Shown: piece by piece, positions 8,492-16,085 of the stretch | Layout: each line of letters starts with the position of its first letter | Position numbering within the stretch: position 1 is the stretch's first letter | NCBI GenBank assembly: GCA_002435715.1 | Contig: DISD01000019.1 | Coordinates: forward strand, 32,666-49,747 | Direction: 5' to 3' | DNA from: Rhodospirillaceae bacterium UBA6219 | GTDB taxonomy: Bacteria; Pseudomonadota; Alphaproteobacteria; Rhodospirillales; Magnetospirillaceae | DNA length: 17,082 nucleotides | The notes under the pieces: model-generated | Told to the model about the DNA's origin: nothing | Database searches by the model: none | The model's input: only the letters and a program-made list of their open reading frames with translations | Program-made: the position numbers and the translations under genes

Positions 8492-9652
8492 ATGGCGGAA
8501 AAGGGGAAGCCCGCGACCAAGGTCGTGGACAAGGATGCTGAGAATCGCAAGGAAATCATCCGCACCATCAAGGGGCCGGTGGTTGTCCGTCTGCAGGAAC
8601 TGGTTCCGGCCTTCGCCGCTTATGACGACGCCTATGGCACCATCATGTCCACCCCTGACTTGCTGCATGCCTGCCTGCAATTGGTGCGGACCCGGCGCGA
8701 CAAGTTCCAGGAATTCCTGACCGACAGTGCCGGCAATCCGGTGACCACCGATGACAGCCCGTTGCGTTGCGGCCGGACCTTGGACCAGATCGTCGCCATG
8801 GTGGTCCGTTCGGGCACCAAGGCCTATGCGGAAAAGCGTTGGGCCCCCGACCCCGCCGCCAAGGCGGTGGTGGCCCCGGCGCAAAAGGGCTTGCTGGACA
8901 AGTTGAAGGAATTGGTCGGCGGCAAATGGGGCGAGGTGGAACAGCCCAAGCCCAGTCCGACCCATGGTGACCGTTTCTACGTGGCCATCAAGGACCATCT
9001 GGATTTCGACTGGCAGGTGCCGCTGATTCCCTATTTCGCCGAATTACCACTGAAGCTGATCAACGAATTGGGCCGCGGCGTCACCGCGCTGCGCACCCCC
9101 GAAGGTATCGCCGCCTTGGCCGATATCGGCCGTCATTCCATGGATCAGGCCCGCAAGATCATGTCGGACGCCATGATGCGCGAAATGCTGGACACCCAGC
9201 CGCTGGCCGCCAAGGGCGTCGCCTTCCTGGGCAAGGATCGCTACGAGTTCCTGCACGGCGCCGTCTATGAAAAGATGGGCGAGAATTTCTGGGAAATGTG
9301 CGTCGATTGCGACCGCCTGGAAGCCATGGAAGTGCAGAACGCCAAGGATCTGGAACAGATGGCCGACTGGCTGCACCTGATCTCGGGCGAGACCATCAAT
9401 CAGATCGTCACCTATCTGCAGTTCCACCAGATCCCCATCTTCCTCAGTCTGGCTCAGGAAAAGCTGGGCGAGCAGACGTTCTCGGAAATCTTCGGCCCGC
9501 CCGGCAACAAGAAGCTGATCAAGCAGTTCTGCGAAAAGGTCGCCAGGGCCCCGCTGGACCCCGCCGATCCGTTGGAAGATTTGAAGCGTCGCCTGCCCGA
9601 CGTCTTCAATGCCTATCTGCGATCGCCGTCGGATTTCGAAAAAGGGCTGTAA
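8492..9652 (+). CDS. Conserved-looking hypothetical protein, 386 aa, soluble, with one CxxC
   Basis: I do not recognise the family. The start is ATG 8492, with a GGGCAGGGA-like ribosome site directly upstream. No signal peptide or membrane segment is seen. It begins with a charged stretch (residues ~1-25), then a predicted helical domain. A Pro/Lys linker (about residues 130-160, around VEQPKPSPTHGD) separates it from a second, larger helical domain rich in aromatic residues. That domain holds one CVDC pair at Cys270 and Cys273; a single CxxC could be a redox pair or half a metal site, but it may be incidental. Codon use is native and strongly biased, so it is a real gene. Its position 61 bp after the DUF2336 gene on the same strand suggests the two act together. 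Its stop codon lies inside the hairpin at 9641-9662. Confidence 0.8.
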   Translation: MAEKGKPATKVVDKDAENRKEIIRTIKGPVVVRLQELVPAFAAYDDAYGTIMSTPDLLHACLQLVRTRRDKFQEFLTDSAGNPVTTDDSPLRCGRTLDQIVAMVVRSGTKAYAEKRWAPDPAAKAVVAPAQKGLLDKLKELVGGKWGEVEQPKPSPTHGDRFYVAIKDHLDFDWQVPLIPYFAELPLKLINELGRGVTALRTPEGIAALADIGRHSMDQARKIMSDAMMREMLDTQPLAAKGVAFLGKDRYEFLHGAVYEKMGENFWEMCVDCDRLEAMEVQNAKDLEQMADWLHLISGETINQIVTYLQFHQIPIFLSLAQEKLGEQTFSEIFGPPGNKKLIKQFCEKVARAPLDPADPLEDLKRRLPDVFNAYLRSPSDFEKGL

Positions 9653-9662
9653 TCGCCCCTTT
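9641..9662 (-). terminator. Bidirectional-looking terminator between converging genes
   Basis: AAAGGGC (9641-9647) pairs with GCCCCTTT (9655-9662) with one extra C, around a 7-nt loop. Read on the minus strand, the stem is followed by TTTTT, a good intrinsic terminator for the ChaN/TAXI-TRAP operon, ending 15 nt past the stop at 9677. On the plus strand only TTT follows. The loop holds the TAA stop of the upstream plus-strand gene. Confidence 0.6.
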
Positions 9663-9676
9663 GCCATGGGACGTGA

Positions 9677-10639
9677 TCAGTCCTGCTTCTTTTGCATGTG
9701 CTGGCGGAAGGTCTCGCACGGGTCGGGCCGTTCGGCCCGGGCGGTGAACCACACCGCATCGAAGGGCAGGGTATCGGAATCGAAGGATTCCGCGTATTGA
9801 GTCGGATCGTCCTTGCCGGCCTGAACCTCGATGAAGGCGATGGACATCACTTTGCGCTTTGGCTCCATCTCGGCCAGATGGGTGGGGGCGGCCAAATCCT
9901 TGCGCACGTGACCGGCCCCGGCGATCAGAATGGATTTGGCAGCCCTGGTCACCGCATAGGCCATGACGGCGTCACGGGCCCGTTGGACCCGGACCATGGC
10001 GGGCAAGGCGCGGCTGGGCAGCATGTCGCAATGACCGGCCTGGATGTCGGATTCCATGAATTGGCGCTGGTCGGCGGCTTGCGGCTTTTCCAGCCCCAGT
10101 TTACCGACCCAGGCCTTGGGAAGGTTCCCCTTGGCGATGGTCTTGGTTTCGTCACGCGACAGATTGGCGGCCGACAGGCGGGCCCCGGCGGAAAGTGCGG
10201 CCTGGGCGATGGGACGGTAATTGTTCTGCCAGTCGGGCCAGCCCGATTTGTCCCAGGCCAAGGCGCCCCCCAAGCCATCGGCATCCTTGGGATGGGCTGC
10301 CAGATATCGCTCCAGTTCCGGGGCCTTGGCGCTGTCGATCATCTCGAAAGCGACCAGCGGATTTTTCCAAGACGGGGCGATTTGGGTCACCATCCAGGCC
10401 TGCAGGGCGTGATGGTCGGTGTTGTCGTGGGTTTCCCCCAACAAAACGCTGTCGGCGGATCGGGCCAACGACACCAATTCGTCCGGGGCGGTATAAGCCC
10501 GCATGTCGGGCAGCCAGACCCGGCCCACCAGCGGGTGGTTCTGCAAGTGCGGCATCTGGGGGCTGGGAAGGTCGGCGGCGCCGGCCAGACTGGAAAACGC
10601 GGACAGCAGACAGGCGGCAACCAGGGACTTAAGGCGCAT
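9677..10639 (-). CDS. ChaN-family haem-binding-type protein (DUF399, Tiki/EreA-like fold)
   Basis: Exported protein of the ChaN family; the namesake in Campylobacter jejuni is a haem-binding lipoprotein linked to iron uptake. Product 320 aa from ATG 10639, with GGAA 7 nt upstream. The N-terminus is a signal peptide, most simply cleaved after SLAGA (about residue 21). A VAAC sequence at residues 7-10 looks like a lipobox but sits too early in the hydrophobic core, so lipidation is doubtful. Family motifs are visible: LLGETHDNTDHHALQ near the N-terminus of the mature part and LIAGAGHVRKD toward the C-terminus. The start overlaps the end of the DUF1850 gene by 11 bp, so the two are translationally linked. 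It is the last gene of the TAXI-TRAP operon, an unusual partner. Haem binding is inferred from the family only. Confidence 0.85.
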   Translation of the reverse strand: MRLKSLVAACLLSAFSSLAGAADLPSPQMPHLQNHPLVGRVWLPDMRAYTAPDELVSLARSADSVLLGETHDNTDHHALQAWMVTQIAPSWKNPLVAFEMIDSAKAPELERYLAAHPKDADGLGGALAWDKSGWPDWQNNYRPIAQAALSAGARLSAANLSRDETKTIAKGNLPKAWVGKLGLEKPQAADQRQFMESDIQAGHCDMLPSRALPAMVRVQRARDAVMAYAVTRAAKSILIAGAGHVRKDLAAPTHLAEMEPKRKVMSIAFIEVQAGKDDPTQYAESFDSDTLPFDAVWFTARAERPDPCETFRQHMQKKQD

Positions 10640-11012
10640 GGCACGGTTCCAAGACGATCGCATCGGTCCCGCCAATATAGTCCGAGACCGGCCGGCAGTC
10701 GCCTCCTACGCAGATGCGGTGATCGGCCACCACCCCGGATCGGGCCAGGATCAGTTTGGAGAGCGGCGGATTGTGCGGCTGCCATACATACCAGCCGTCC
10801 CGCAGGACGGCGTCGTCCGCCGGTTCCATGCCGGCGCCGCTGCCTTTGATGCGGGCTTCGATCAGGTCCAAACCGTTGGCGTCGACCCGCCATTCCTCGC
10901 GCCATTCAATTTTTTCGATGGAATGAATCCAGCGCAGGGAAAACGTGCCGTCGGGCAGGGGCAATTGGGCGCTGGCGGCGGACAAGGCCGCCGCCAGACA
11001 CAGTTTGATCAT
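10629..11012 (-). CDS. DUF1850 small exported protein of a TAXI-TRAP operon
   Basis: Product 127 aa. The ATG at 11012 overlaps the stop of the fused permease gene by ATGA. It has a short signal peptide (MIKLCLAAALSAASA, cleavage near residue 15), then a compact beta-rich domain with the conserved-looking WIHSIEKIEWREEWRV stretch near the N-terminus. The segment ending in ICVGGDCRPVSDYIGG contains two cysteines that could form a disulphide in the periplasm. DUF1850 proteins are commonly found beside TAXI-type TRAP permeases, as here, but have no proven role. A periplasmic accessory to the transporter is the natural inference. It is followed by the overlapping ChaN gene. Confidence 0.85.
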   Translation of the reverse strand: MIKLCLAAALSAASAQLPLPDGTFSLRWIHSIEKIEWREEWRVDANGLDLIEARIKGSGAGMEPADDAVLRDGWYVWQPHNPPLSKLILARSGVVADHRICVGGDCRPVSDYIGGTDAIVLEPCHAP

Positions 11013-13084
11013 GCCGTTACCGCCGCTTTACGGCTGCGCCGCCATTGCCACAGGATGAAGGTGGCGGCGACGGCGAAGCCCAATTCGTCGGTAATGGGCA
11101 GGGCGGCCACCAGCAACACGGCGCCGATGGTGGCCCAGGCCCGTTCCGGCCAGGTCAGGTCGGTCATGAAATGGCCGATGGTCGCCCCGCCCCACAGCGC
11201 GATGCCCAGCAAAGCCTTGGTGACGATATAGGCGACGGCCATGAAGGACGGGTCGCCTTGCAGCATCAGGGCCGGATCGTAGACCGCCATGAACGGCACC
11301 ACATAGCCGGCGGCGGCGACGCGGGTGGCCAAAAAGCCGATCTCCATGTGGCCGGCCCGGGCGATGGAACTGGCGGCCAACGCCGCCAGGGCCACCGGCG
11401 GCGTCAGGTCGGCCATGATGCCGAAATAGAACACGAACATGTGCGAGACGATCAGCGGCACCCCCATGTGCAACAGCGCCGGGGCGGCGATCGAGGCGGT
11501 GATGATGTAATTGGGGATGGTGGGCAGACCGGTGCCCAGCACGATACAGGCGATCATGGTCAGGATCAGCGCCAACAGCAGGTTGCCCCCCGACATGGCG
11601 ACCACGGCGCCAGCGAACCCCGACGCGATGCCGGTCAGGGTGGTGACGCCGATCAGCACGCCGACCAAGGCGCAGGCGACGCCCACCCCCACCGCGTTGC
11701 GGGCGCCGTCGGCCATCGAGCCCAAAAGCGTGTTCAGGGTTTCCCGGCCCTTGACGAAAAGCAGGCAGGGAAGGGCGACGCCCAGCACCAGACAGGCAAG
11801 CAGGATTTCGGCGCGCAGACCGGCGCGATGCAGGGCGGCGGCGCTTAGCGCCAGACCCAACCAGAACACCCAGCGCAGCAGGCTTTTCGGGATGGCCCCG
11901 GCCAAGGCGTGGCCGACGATCAGCAGGGCCGTGCAGCCCAGGCCGATGACCCCGGCGAAAAGCGGCGTGTAGCCGGAAAACAACAAGGTGACCAGGGCGG
12001 CCAGCGGCAGGAACAGGTACCAGCCTTCCTTCACCGCCTTGGCGGCGCTGGGGCATTCCGATTTGGGCAGGCCCAGCAGGCCGCGCTTGCCGGCTTCCAG
12101 ATGCACCATCCAGAAGGCGCTGGTGTAGTAAAGAACGGCCGGAATGATGGCGGCCAGGGCGATTTCCGAATAGGGCACGCCGATGGTTTCGGCCATGATG
12201 AAGGCCACCGCCCCCATCACCGGCGGCATGATCTGCCCGCCCATGGACGACGTGGCCTCGACGGCGCCGGCGAAGGCCGGGCGATAGCCGAATTTGCTCA
12301 TCAGCGGAATGGTGAACTGGCCGGTGGTCAGCACGTTGGCGACGCCCGAGCCGTTGATGGTGCCCATGAAGCCCGACGAGATGACGCTGACCTTGGCCGG
12401 CCCCCCCTTGGCCCAGCCCACCAGACCCAGCGACACGTCGTTGAACAGCCGGATCATGCCGGCATGTTCCAAAAAGGCGCCGAACAGGATGAACAGGAAG
12501 ATGTAGGTCGACGACACGAAGGTGGGCGTCCCATAGATGCCTTCGGTGCCCAGGAACAATTGGTCGATCAATTGGTCGAAGCCGAAACCGCGATGGGCCA
12601 ACGGACCGGGCAGGTCGGGGCCCAGCAGGGCATAGGGAATGAACAGGCCGCAGATGATGGGCAGCGCCAGTCCCATGATGCGCCGCGCCGCCTCGAACAC
12701 CAGGGCGATGACCAATACGCCCACCGCCAGATCGGTGGTGGTGGGGTCGCCCGAGCGCAGGATCAGGTCGTGTTCGAAGACCCAGTGATAAAAACCCAAG
12801 GCGAAACCGGAAAGCCCCAGGATCCAGTCATACCAGGGGATCGAGGTGCGGCCGTGGGATTTCTTGGCGCCATAAAGCAGGAAGGCGGTCAGCAGCAGGA
12901 AGCCCACATGGACCGAACGCACCACTTGGGTGGAGAGCGGCGTGAAGGTGGCGGTCCACACCTGGAACAAGGAAAAGGCGATGCCGACCAGGAACACCGC
13001 CTTGGCGGAATGTCCGGTCAGGAAGGCGTGCCCCCCATGGCTGTCGGCTTGAGTGTCGGCGTGCGTTTGGGACGAGGCGGTCAT
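11009..13084 (-). CDS. TRAP transporter fused DctQ-DctM permease (4TM/12TM type, TAXI family)
   Basis: Inner-membrane secondary transporter that uses an ion gradient to take up the ligand of the TAXI receptor. Product 691 aa. The start is ATG 13084 with AGGG about 8 nt upstream; an in-frame ATG at 13150 would extend into the hairpin region and is less likely. A hydrophilic His/Asp-rich head (about residues 1-25) precedes a DctQ-like block of four helices (to about residue 150), fused to a DctM-like block of about twelve helices. Family landmarks are SGVANVLTTGQFTIPLM, the EATSSMGGQIMPPVMGA motif, GTGLPTIPNYI and IMADLTPPVALAALAAS. The C-terminus (about the last 100 residues) adds further helices, as usual in this subfamily. 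It sits between the TAXI receptor gene, from which a hairpin separates it, and the DUF1850 gene, which it overlaps. Confidence 0.93.
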   Translation of the reverse strand: MTASSQTHADTQADSHGGHAFLTGHSAKAVFLVGIAFSLFQVWTATFTPLSTQVVRSVHVGFLLLTAFLLYGAKKSHGRTSIPWYDWILGLSGFALGFYHWVFEHDLILRSGDPTTTDLAVGVLVIALVFEAARRIMGLALPIICGLFIPYALLGPDLPGPLAHRGFGFDQLIDQLFLGTEGIYGTPTFVSSTYIFLFILFGAFLEHAGMIRLFNDVSLGLVGWAKGGPAKVSVISSGFMGTINGSGVANVLTTGQFTIPLMSKFGYRPAFAGAVEATSSMGGQIMPPVMGAVAFIMAETIGVPYSEIALAAIIPAVLYYTSAFWMVHLEAGKRGLLGLPKSECPSAAKAVKEGWYLFLPLAALVTLLFSGYTPLFAGVIGLGCTALLIVGHALAGAIPKSLLRWVFWLGLALSAAALHRAGLRAEILLACLVLGVALPCLLFVKGRETLNTLLGSMADGARNAVGVGVACALVGVLIGVTTLTGIASGFAGAVVAMSGGNLLLALILTMIACIVLGTGLPTIPNYIITASIAAPALLHMGVPLIVSHMFVFYFGIMADLTPPVALAALAASSIARAGHMEIGFLATRVAAAGYVVPFMAVYDPALMLQGDPSFMAVAYIVTKALLGIALWGGATIGHFMTDLTWPERAWATIGAVLLVAALPITDELGFAVAATFILWQWRRSRKAAVTA

Positions 13085-13114
13085 GAACAACCCTGCGCAA
13101 GGATCACGAAAAGG

Positions 13115-13144
13115 GAAAGGCGCCGGACCGGCCGGCCCGGCGCC
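13115..13144 (-). terminator. Intercistronic hairpin/attenuator between TAXI receptor and fused permease
   Basis: Perfect 8-bp arms GGCGCCGG (13119-13126) and CCGGCGCC (13137-13144), with further pairing possible in the 10-nt loop. On the minus strand the stem is followed by TTTCCCTTTTCG, a broken T-run typical of a leaky terminator. It begins 12 nt after the receptor stop. It probably lets much receptor mRNA end here while some transcription continues into the permease. Confidence 0.7.
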
Positions 13145-13156
13145 AAGCAAACGGGC

Positions 13157-14101
13157 TTACTTCAAGATGCCCTTTTCGCGGTAATACTTGATGGCGCCGG
13201 GATGCAGCGGCACCGGGCTTTTGGCGGCCTTTTCCGTCAGGCTGATGGCCTTGGCGGCGGCGTGGGCGGCCTGCAATTGGTCCAAATTCTCGAACAGACC
13301 CTTGGTCATCTCATAGGCCAGCTGGTCCGAGACGCCGGAATGGGTGACCAGGAAGTTCTGCACGGCGGCGGTGGGCACGTCGGCGGTCTGGCCGCCATAG
13401 GTGCCGGCCGGTACGGTGGCGGTGATGTAGGCGTCGTCGCCCACCTTGGCCACCACCTCTGCGGGGATGGGAACGATGACGATGGGAACCGAGTTGGACA
13501 GATCGCGGATGGACGCGACACCCAGGCCGGCCGATTGCAGGGTGGCGTCGATCTGACGGTTCTTCATCAGGTCGACCGATTCGCCGAACGGCAGGTATTC
13601 GACGCGGGCGAAGTCCTTATAGGTCATGCCGGCGGCGGCGAAGATGGCGCGCGCGTTCAGTTCGGTGCCCGATTTCGGCGCACCCACCGAGATCTTCTTG
13701 CCCTTCAGGTCGGCCAAAGTCTTGATGCCGGAATCGGCCGAGGCGACGATCTGGATATAGTTGGGATAGATGCCGGCGATACCGCGCAGCTTGTCCAGCT
13801 TGGCCTTGAAGCCCACTTCTTCGTTGCCGGCCCAGGCCATGGACAAGGAATCACCCAAGGAAAAGCCGATCTCGCCACGGCCTTGGCTGAGCAGGTTCAG
13901 GTTTTCCACCGACGCCTTGGTCGCCTGCACCGACGCCTTCACATCGGGAATCTTGCCGTAGATGTTGGAAAGCGCCACCCCCAGCGGGTAGTAGACGCCG
14001 CTGGTGCCGCCCGTCAGCACGGTGACGAATTGTTCGGCGCGGGCCGGAAGCGACGCCAACAGGCCGCAAGCCACCAGCGCGGCGGGAATCAGTCTCAGCA
14101 T
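13157..14101 (-). CDS. TAXI-family TRAP transporter periplasmic receptor
   Basis: Periplasmic solute-binding protein of the TAXI (TRAP-associated extracytoplasmic immunogenic) family. Product 314 aa. The start is ATG 14101, with a perfect GGAGG 6 nt upstream; an upstream in-frame ATG at 14188 would overlap the dctM terminator. The signal peptide is about residues 1-22, ending in PARA. The family hallmark GGTSGVYYPLG follows at about residues 31-41. Other family features are the SVENLNLLSQGRGEIGF stretch, a LKGKKISVGAPKSGTELNA segment and the C-terminal LHPGAIKYYREKGI. Characterised relatives bind glutamate or 2-oxoglutarate-like acids, but the ligand here cannot be read from sequence. First gene of the operon TAXI receptor - fused permease - DUF1850 - ChaN. 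Confidence 0.93.
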   Translation of the reverse strand: MLRLIPAALVACGLLASLPARAEQFVTVLTGGTSGVYYPLGVALSNIYGKIPDVKASVQATKASVENLNLLSQGRGEIGFSLGDSLSMAWAGNEEVGFKAKLDKLRGIAGIYPNYIQIVASADSGIKTLADLKGKKISVGAPKSGTELNARAIFAAAGMTYKDFARVEYLPFGESVDLMKNRQIDATLQSAGLGVASIRDLSNSVPIVIVPIPAEVVAKVGDDAYITATVPAGTYGGQTADVPTAAVQNFLVTHSGVSDQLAYEMTKGLFENLDQLQAAHAAAKAISLTEKAAKSPVPLHPGAIKYYREKGILK

Positions 14102-14190
14102 GAAATCCTCCGTGTTTGTTGTATTCAGAATTATTTTGGTACAGCGTAACCCGAGCGGCACGGTCAGGCAAGCCGATGGTATGACCAACG

Positions 14191-14220
14191 AAAAGGGCCG
14201 GTCCTTGCGGACCGGCCCTT
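14191..14220 (-). terminator. Strong intrinsic terminator of the dctPQM operon
   Basis: Perfect 12-bp stem (14193-14204 paired with 14209-14220) with the tetraloop TTGC. On the minus strand it is followed by TTTT including the last stem bases. It begins 23 nt after the dctM stop and separates this operon from the TAXI operon, whose promoter must lie in about 14102-14190. Confidence 0.85.
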
Positions 14221-14243
14221 GACCTTCGCCAGCCGATGTCTGG

Positions 14244-15521
14244 CTACATCATGCCCAGGGTCTTGGGCAGCCACAGCGACACCGCCGGCACATAGGTGAC
14301 CAGCACCAGGAAGGCCAGCATGGCCATCAGCCAGGGCATGACGGCGACCGTCAGCTCGGTGATGCCCATCTTGGTGATGCCCGACGCCACGTACAGGTTC
14401 AGGCCCACCGGCGGGTGGCACATGCCCACTTCCATGTTGACGACGATCAGGATGCCGAAATGGATGGGGTCGATGCCCAGCTTCATGGCCACCGGGAACA
14501 GGATCGGGGCCATGATCAGCACGATCGAGCTGGGTTCCATGAAGTTGCCGGCGGCCAGCAGCAAAACGTTGGTCACCAGCAGGAAGGCGATGATGCCCAG
14601 TTCCTTGCCGACGATCCAATCGGCGATGGCCTGGGGGATGTTCTCGTTGGTCAGAACGAAGCTGAACAGCACCGCGTTGGTGATGATGTACAGCAGCATG
14701 GCCGACATGGACGCCGAGGACAGCAGGATCTTGGGCACGCCGCGAAGCGGCATGTCCTTGTAGATGAACACGGCGACGACGAAGGCGTAGACGGCGCTCA
14801 TGGCGGCGGCTTCGGTGGGGGTGAAGACGCCGGTATAGATGCCGCCGATGACGACGATGATCAGCATCAGACCCCAGGACGCTTCCTTGAAGGTGCGGAT
14901 GCGTTCACCCCAGCTGGCCTTGGGCATGCGGGGATAGTTGTTCTTCCAGGCGCGGTACCAGGTGACGCCGCCCAGGGTGCTGGCCAGCAGCAAACCGGGG
15001 ATGACGCCGGCCATGAACAGGGCGCCCACCGATGAATTGGTGGCCACCGCGTACATGACCATGACGATGGACGGCGGGATCAAGATGCCCAAGGCGCCCG
15101 AGGTGGTGATGACGCCGGCGCCGAACTGGCGGGGGAAGCCCTGCTTGACCATGGCGGGCAGGATCACCGAGCCGATGGCCACCACGGTGGCGGGTGACGA
15201 ACCCGACACGGCGGCGAACAGGGCGCAGGCGATGACGCCGGCCAGACCCAGGCCGCCATACCAATGCCCCACCATGGCGGTGGCGAAATTGATCATGCGT
15301 CTGGCGACGCCGCCATGGGTCAGGAAGTTGCCGGCCAGGATGAAGAACGGGATCGCGGCCAGCGGGAACTTGTTGATCGAGTTGAACATCTCCTTGACGG
15401 AGATGAGCATGTGGGCGTTCGAGATCTGCAGGCCGACGATCGCCGACAGGCCGATCGAGACCGCGACGGAGATGGTCAGCGCGAAGGCCAGGACCATCGT
15501 GACGATCATCGCGAGGGTCAT
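14244..15521 (-). CDS. dctM: TRAP transporter large permease DctM (mosaic gene)
   Basis: Large membrane subunit that forms the transport path of a DctP-type TRAP importer. Product 425 aa, the usual length. The start is ATG 15521, which overlaps the dctQ stop by ATGA. An ATG upstream at 15875 keeps the frame open but only reads through dctQ in another frame. It has about eleven to thirteen hydrophobic segments. Landmarks are KFPLAAIPFFILAGNFLTHGGVARR, SGSSPATVVAIGSVILPAM, GILIPPSIVMVMYA, FTPTEAAAMSAVY and the C-terminal HPPVGLNLYVASG. The gene is mosaic: codons 1 to ~68 use CTC, GCG and GAG like dctQ and dctP. From the CAT codon at 15315-15317 onward the use is GCC, TTG, CAT and TAT, like the rest of the window, and I see no CTC. 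The frame and protein motifs are intact across the change. Confidence 0.93.
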   Translation of the reverse strand: MTLAMIVTMVLAFALTISVAVSIGLSAIVGLQISNAHMLISVKEMFNSINKFPLAAIPFFILAGNFLTHGGVARRMINFATAMVGHWYGGLGLAGVIACALFAAVSGSSPATVVAIGSVILPAMVKQGFPRQFGAGVITTSGALGILIPPSIVMVMYAVATNSSVGALFMAGVIPGLLLASTLGGVTWYRAWKNNYPRMPKASWGERIRTFKEASWGLMLIIVVIGGIYTGVFTPTEAAAMSAVYAFVVAVFIYKDMPLRGVPKILLSSASMSAMLLYIITNAVLFSFVLTNENIPQAIADWIVGKELGIIAFLLVTNVLLLAAGNFMEPSSIVLIMAPILFPVAMKLGIDPIHFGILIVVNMEVGMCHPPVGLNLYVASGITKMGITELTVAVMPWLMAMLAFLVLVTYVPAVSLWLPKTLGMM

Positions 15522-16012
15522 TGCGCGGTCTCCAGTTCGAGCCTCTGCGGGTCGATCAGGGCGCCGAGCAGGCCGACGATCGAGAACACCGCGCCGACCG
15601 GCAAGGCCAGGTAGGCCCAGAACATCGACAGGCTCTCCAGGCCGGCGATCGTCTGCACGCCGCCGCGCTGCGCGTAATCCCAGCCCCACCACAGGACGAT
15701 CGCCATCAGTACGACGCTGGCGGCGAACACGAGCCACTCGAGCGCGCGACGCACCGGCTGCGAGCTCCAGCGGTACAGGGCGTCGACGCAGACCATCGCC
15801 CCCTGCCGGAAGGCGGCGGGAATGGCGAGGAATACCATCCAGATCAGGCTGAACCGGATCAGCACCTCGGTCCATTCGGCGGGCTGCTCGAGCACGAAGC
15901 GGGTGATGATCTGGAACATGCCGAGCGAAGCTGCGACGACCATCATCGCGCAGGCGCCGAGCAAGGCAAGTCCGGTGCTCAGGCGCTCGAAGCTGAGGAA
16001 TGCCTGTTTCAT
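15518..16012 (-). CDS. dctQ: TRAP transporter small permease DctQ
   Basis: Small membrane subunit that partners DctM. Product 164 aa from ATG 16012, typical for DctQ. Four membrane helices are visible: after the first ~12 residues (STGLALLGACAMMVVAASLGMF), around LIRFSLIWMVFLAIPAAF, WLVFAASVVLMAIVLWWGW, and FWAYLALPVGAVFSIVGLLGAL. The RQGAMVCVDALY and FVLEQPAEWTEV segments are family-like. I count nine CTC leucine codons in 164 codons, against one in livK (385 codons), so the base use is foreign to the window's main part. It overlaps dctM by ATGA and is separated from dctP by a terminator-like hairpin. Confidence 0.92.
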   Translation of the reverse strand: MKQAFLSFERLSTGLALLGACAMMVVAASLGMFQIITRFVLEQPAEWTEVLIRFSLIWMVFLAIPAAFRQGAMVCVDALYRWSSQPVRRALEWLVFAASVVLMAIVLWWGWDYAQRGGVQTIAGLESLSMFWAYLALPVGAVFSIVGLLGALIDPQRLELETAQ

Positions 16013-16027
16013 CGGTGAGTCACGCAG

Positions 16028-16062
16028 AAAAAAAAGCCCGCCGGCGTGGCGCTGGCGGGCTT
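16028..16062 (-). terminator. Terminator-like attenuator between dctP and dctQ
   Basis: AAGCCCGCC (16034-16042) pairs with GGCGGGCTT (16054-16062); inside the loop GCG/CGC can pair as well. On the minus strand a run of T (16035 down to 16028) follows at once, a textbook intrinsic terminator. It lies 23 nt after the dctP stop and before the dctQ ATG at 16012. Partial readthrough would make far more DctP receptor than permease. Confidence 0.85.
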
Positions 16063-16085
16063 GGATTGCACCGCGACGCGGTGGA

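Noticed and set aside
10610..10639. Possible lipobox (VAAC) at residues 7-10 of the ChaN-family protein
   Set aside because: The cysteine comes after only a few hydrophobic residues, too early for a lipoprotein signal. A conventional cleavage after SLAGA fits better.
11909..14149. A 746-codon open frame on the plus strand
   Set aside because: It lies antisense to the TAXI receptor and fused permease, whose family motifs are clear. The product is low-complexity Gly/Gln/Asp/His-rich, as expected from the complement of GC-rich codon-biased genes.
15522..15875. N-terminal extension of DctM by 118 residues in the same frame
   Set aside because: It reads dctQ in a wrong frame. The ATGA overlap at 15518-15521 gives a normal-length DctM.
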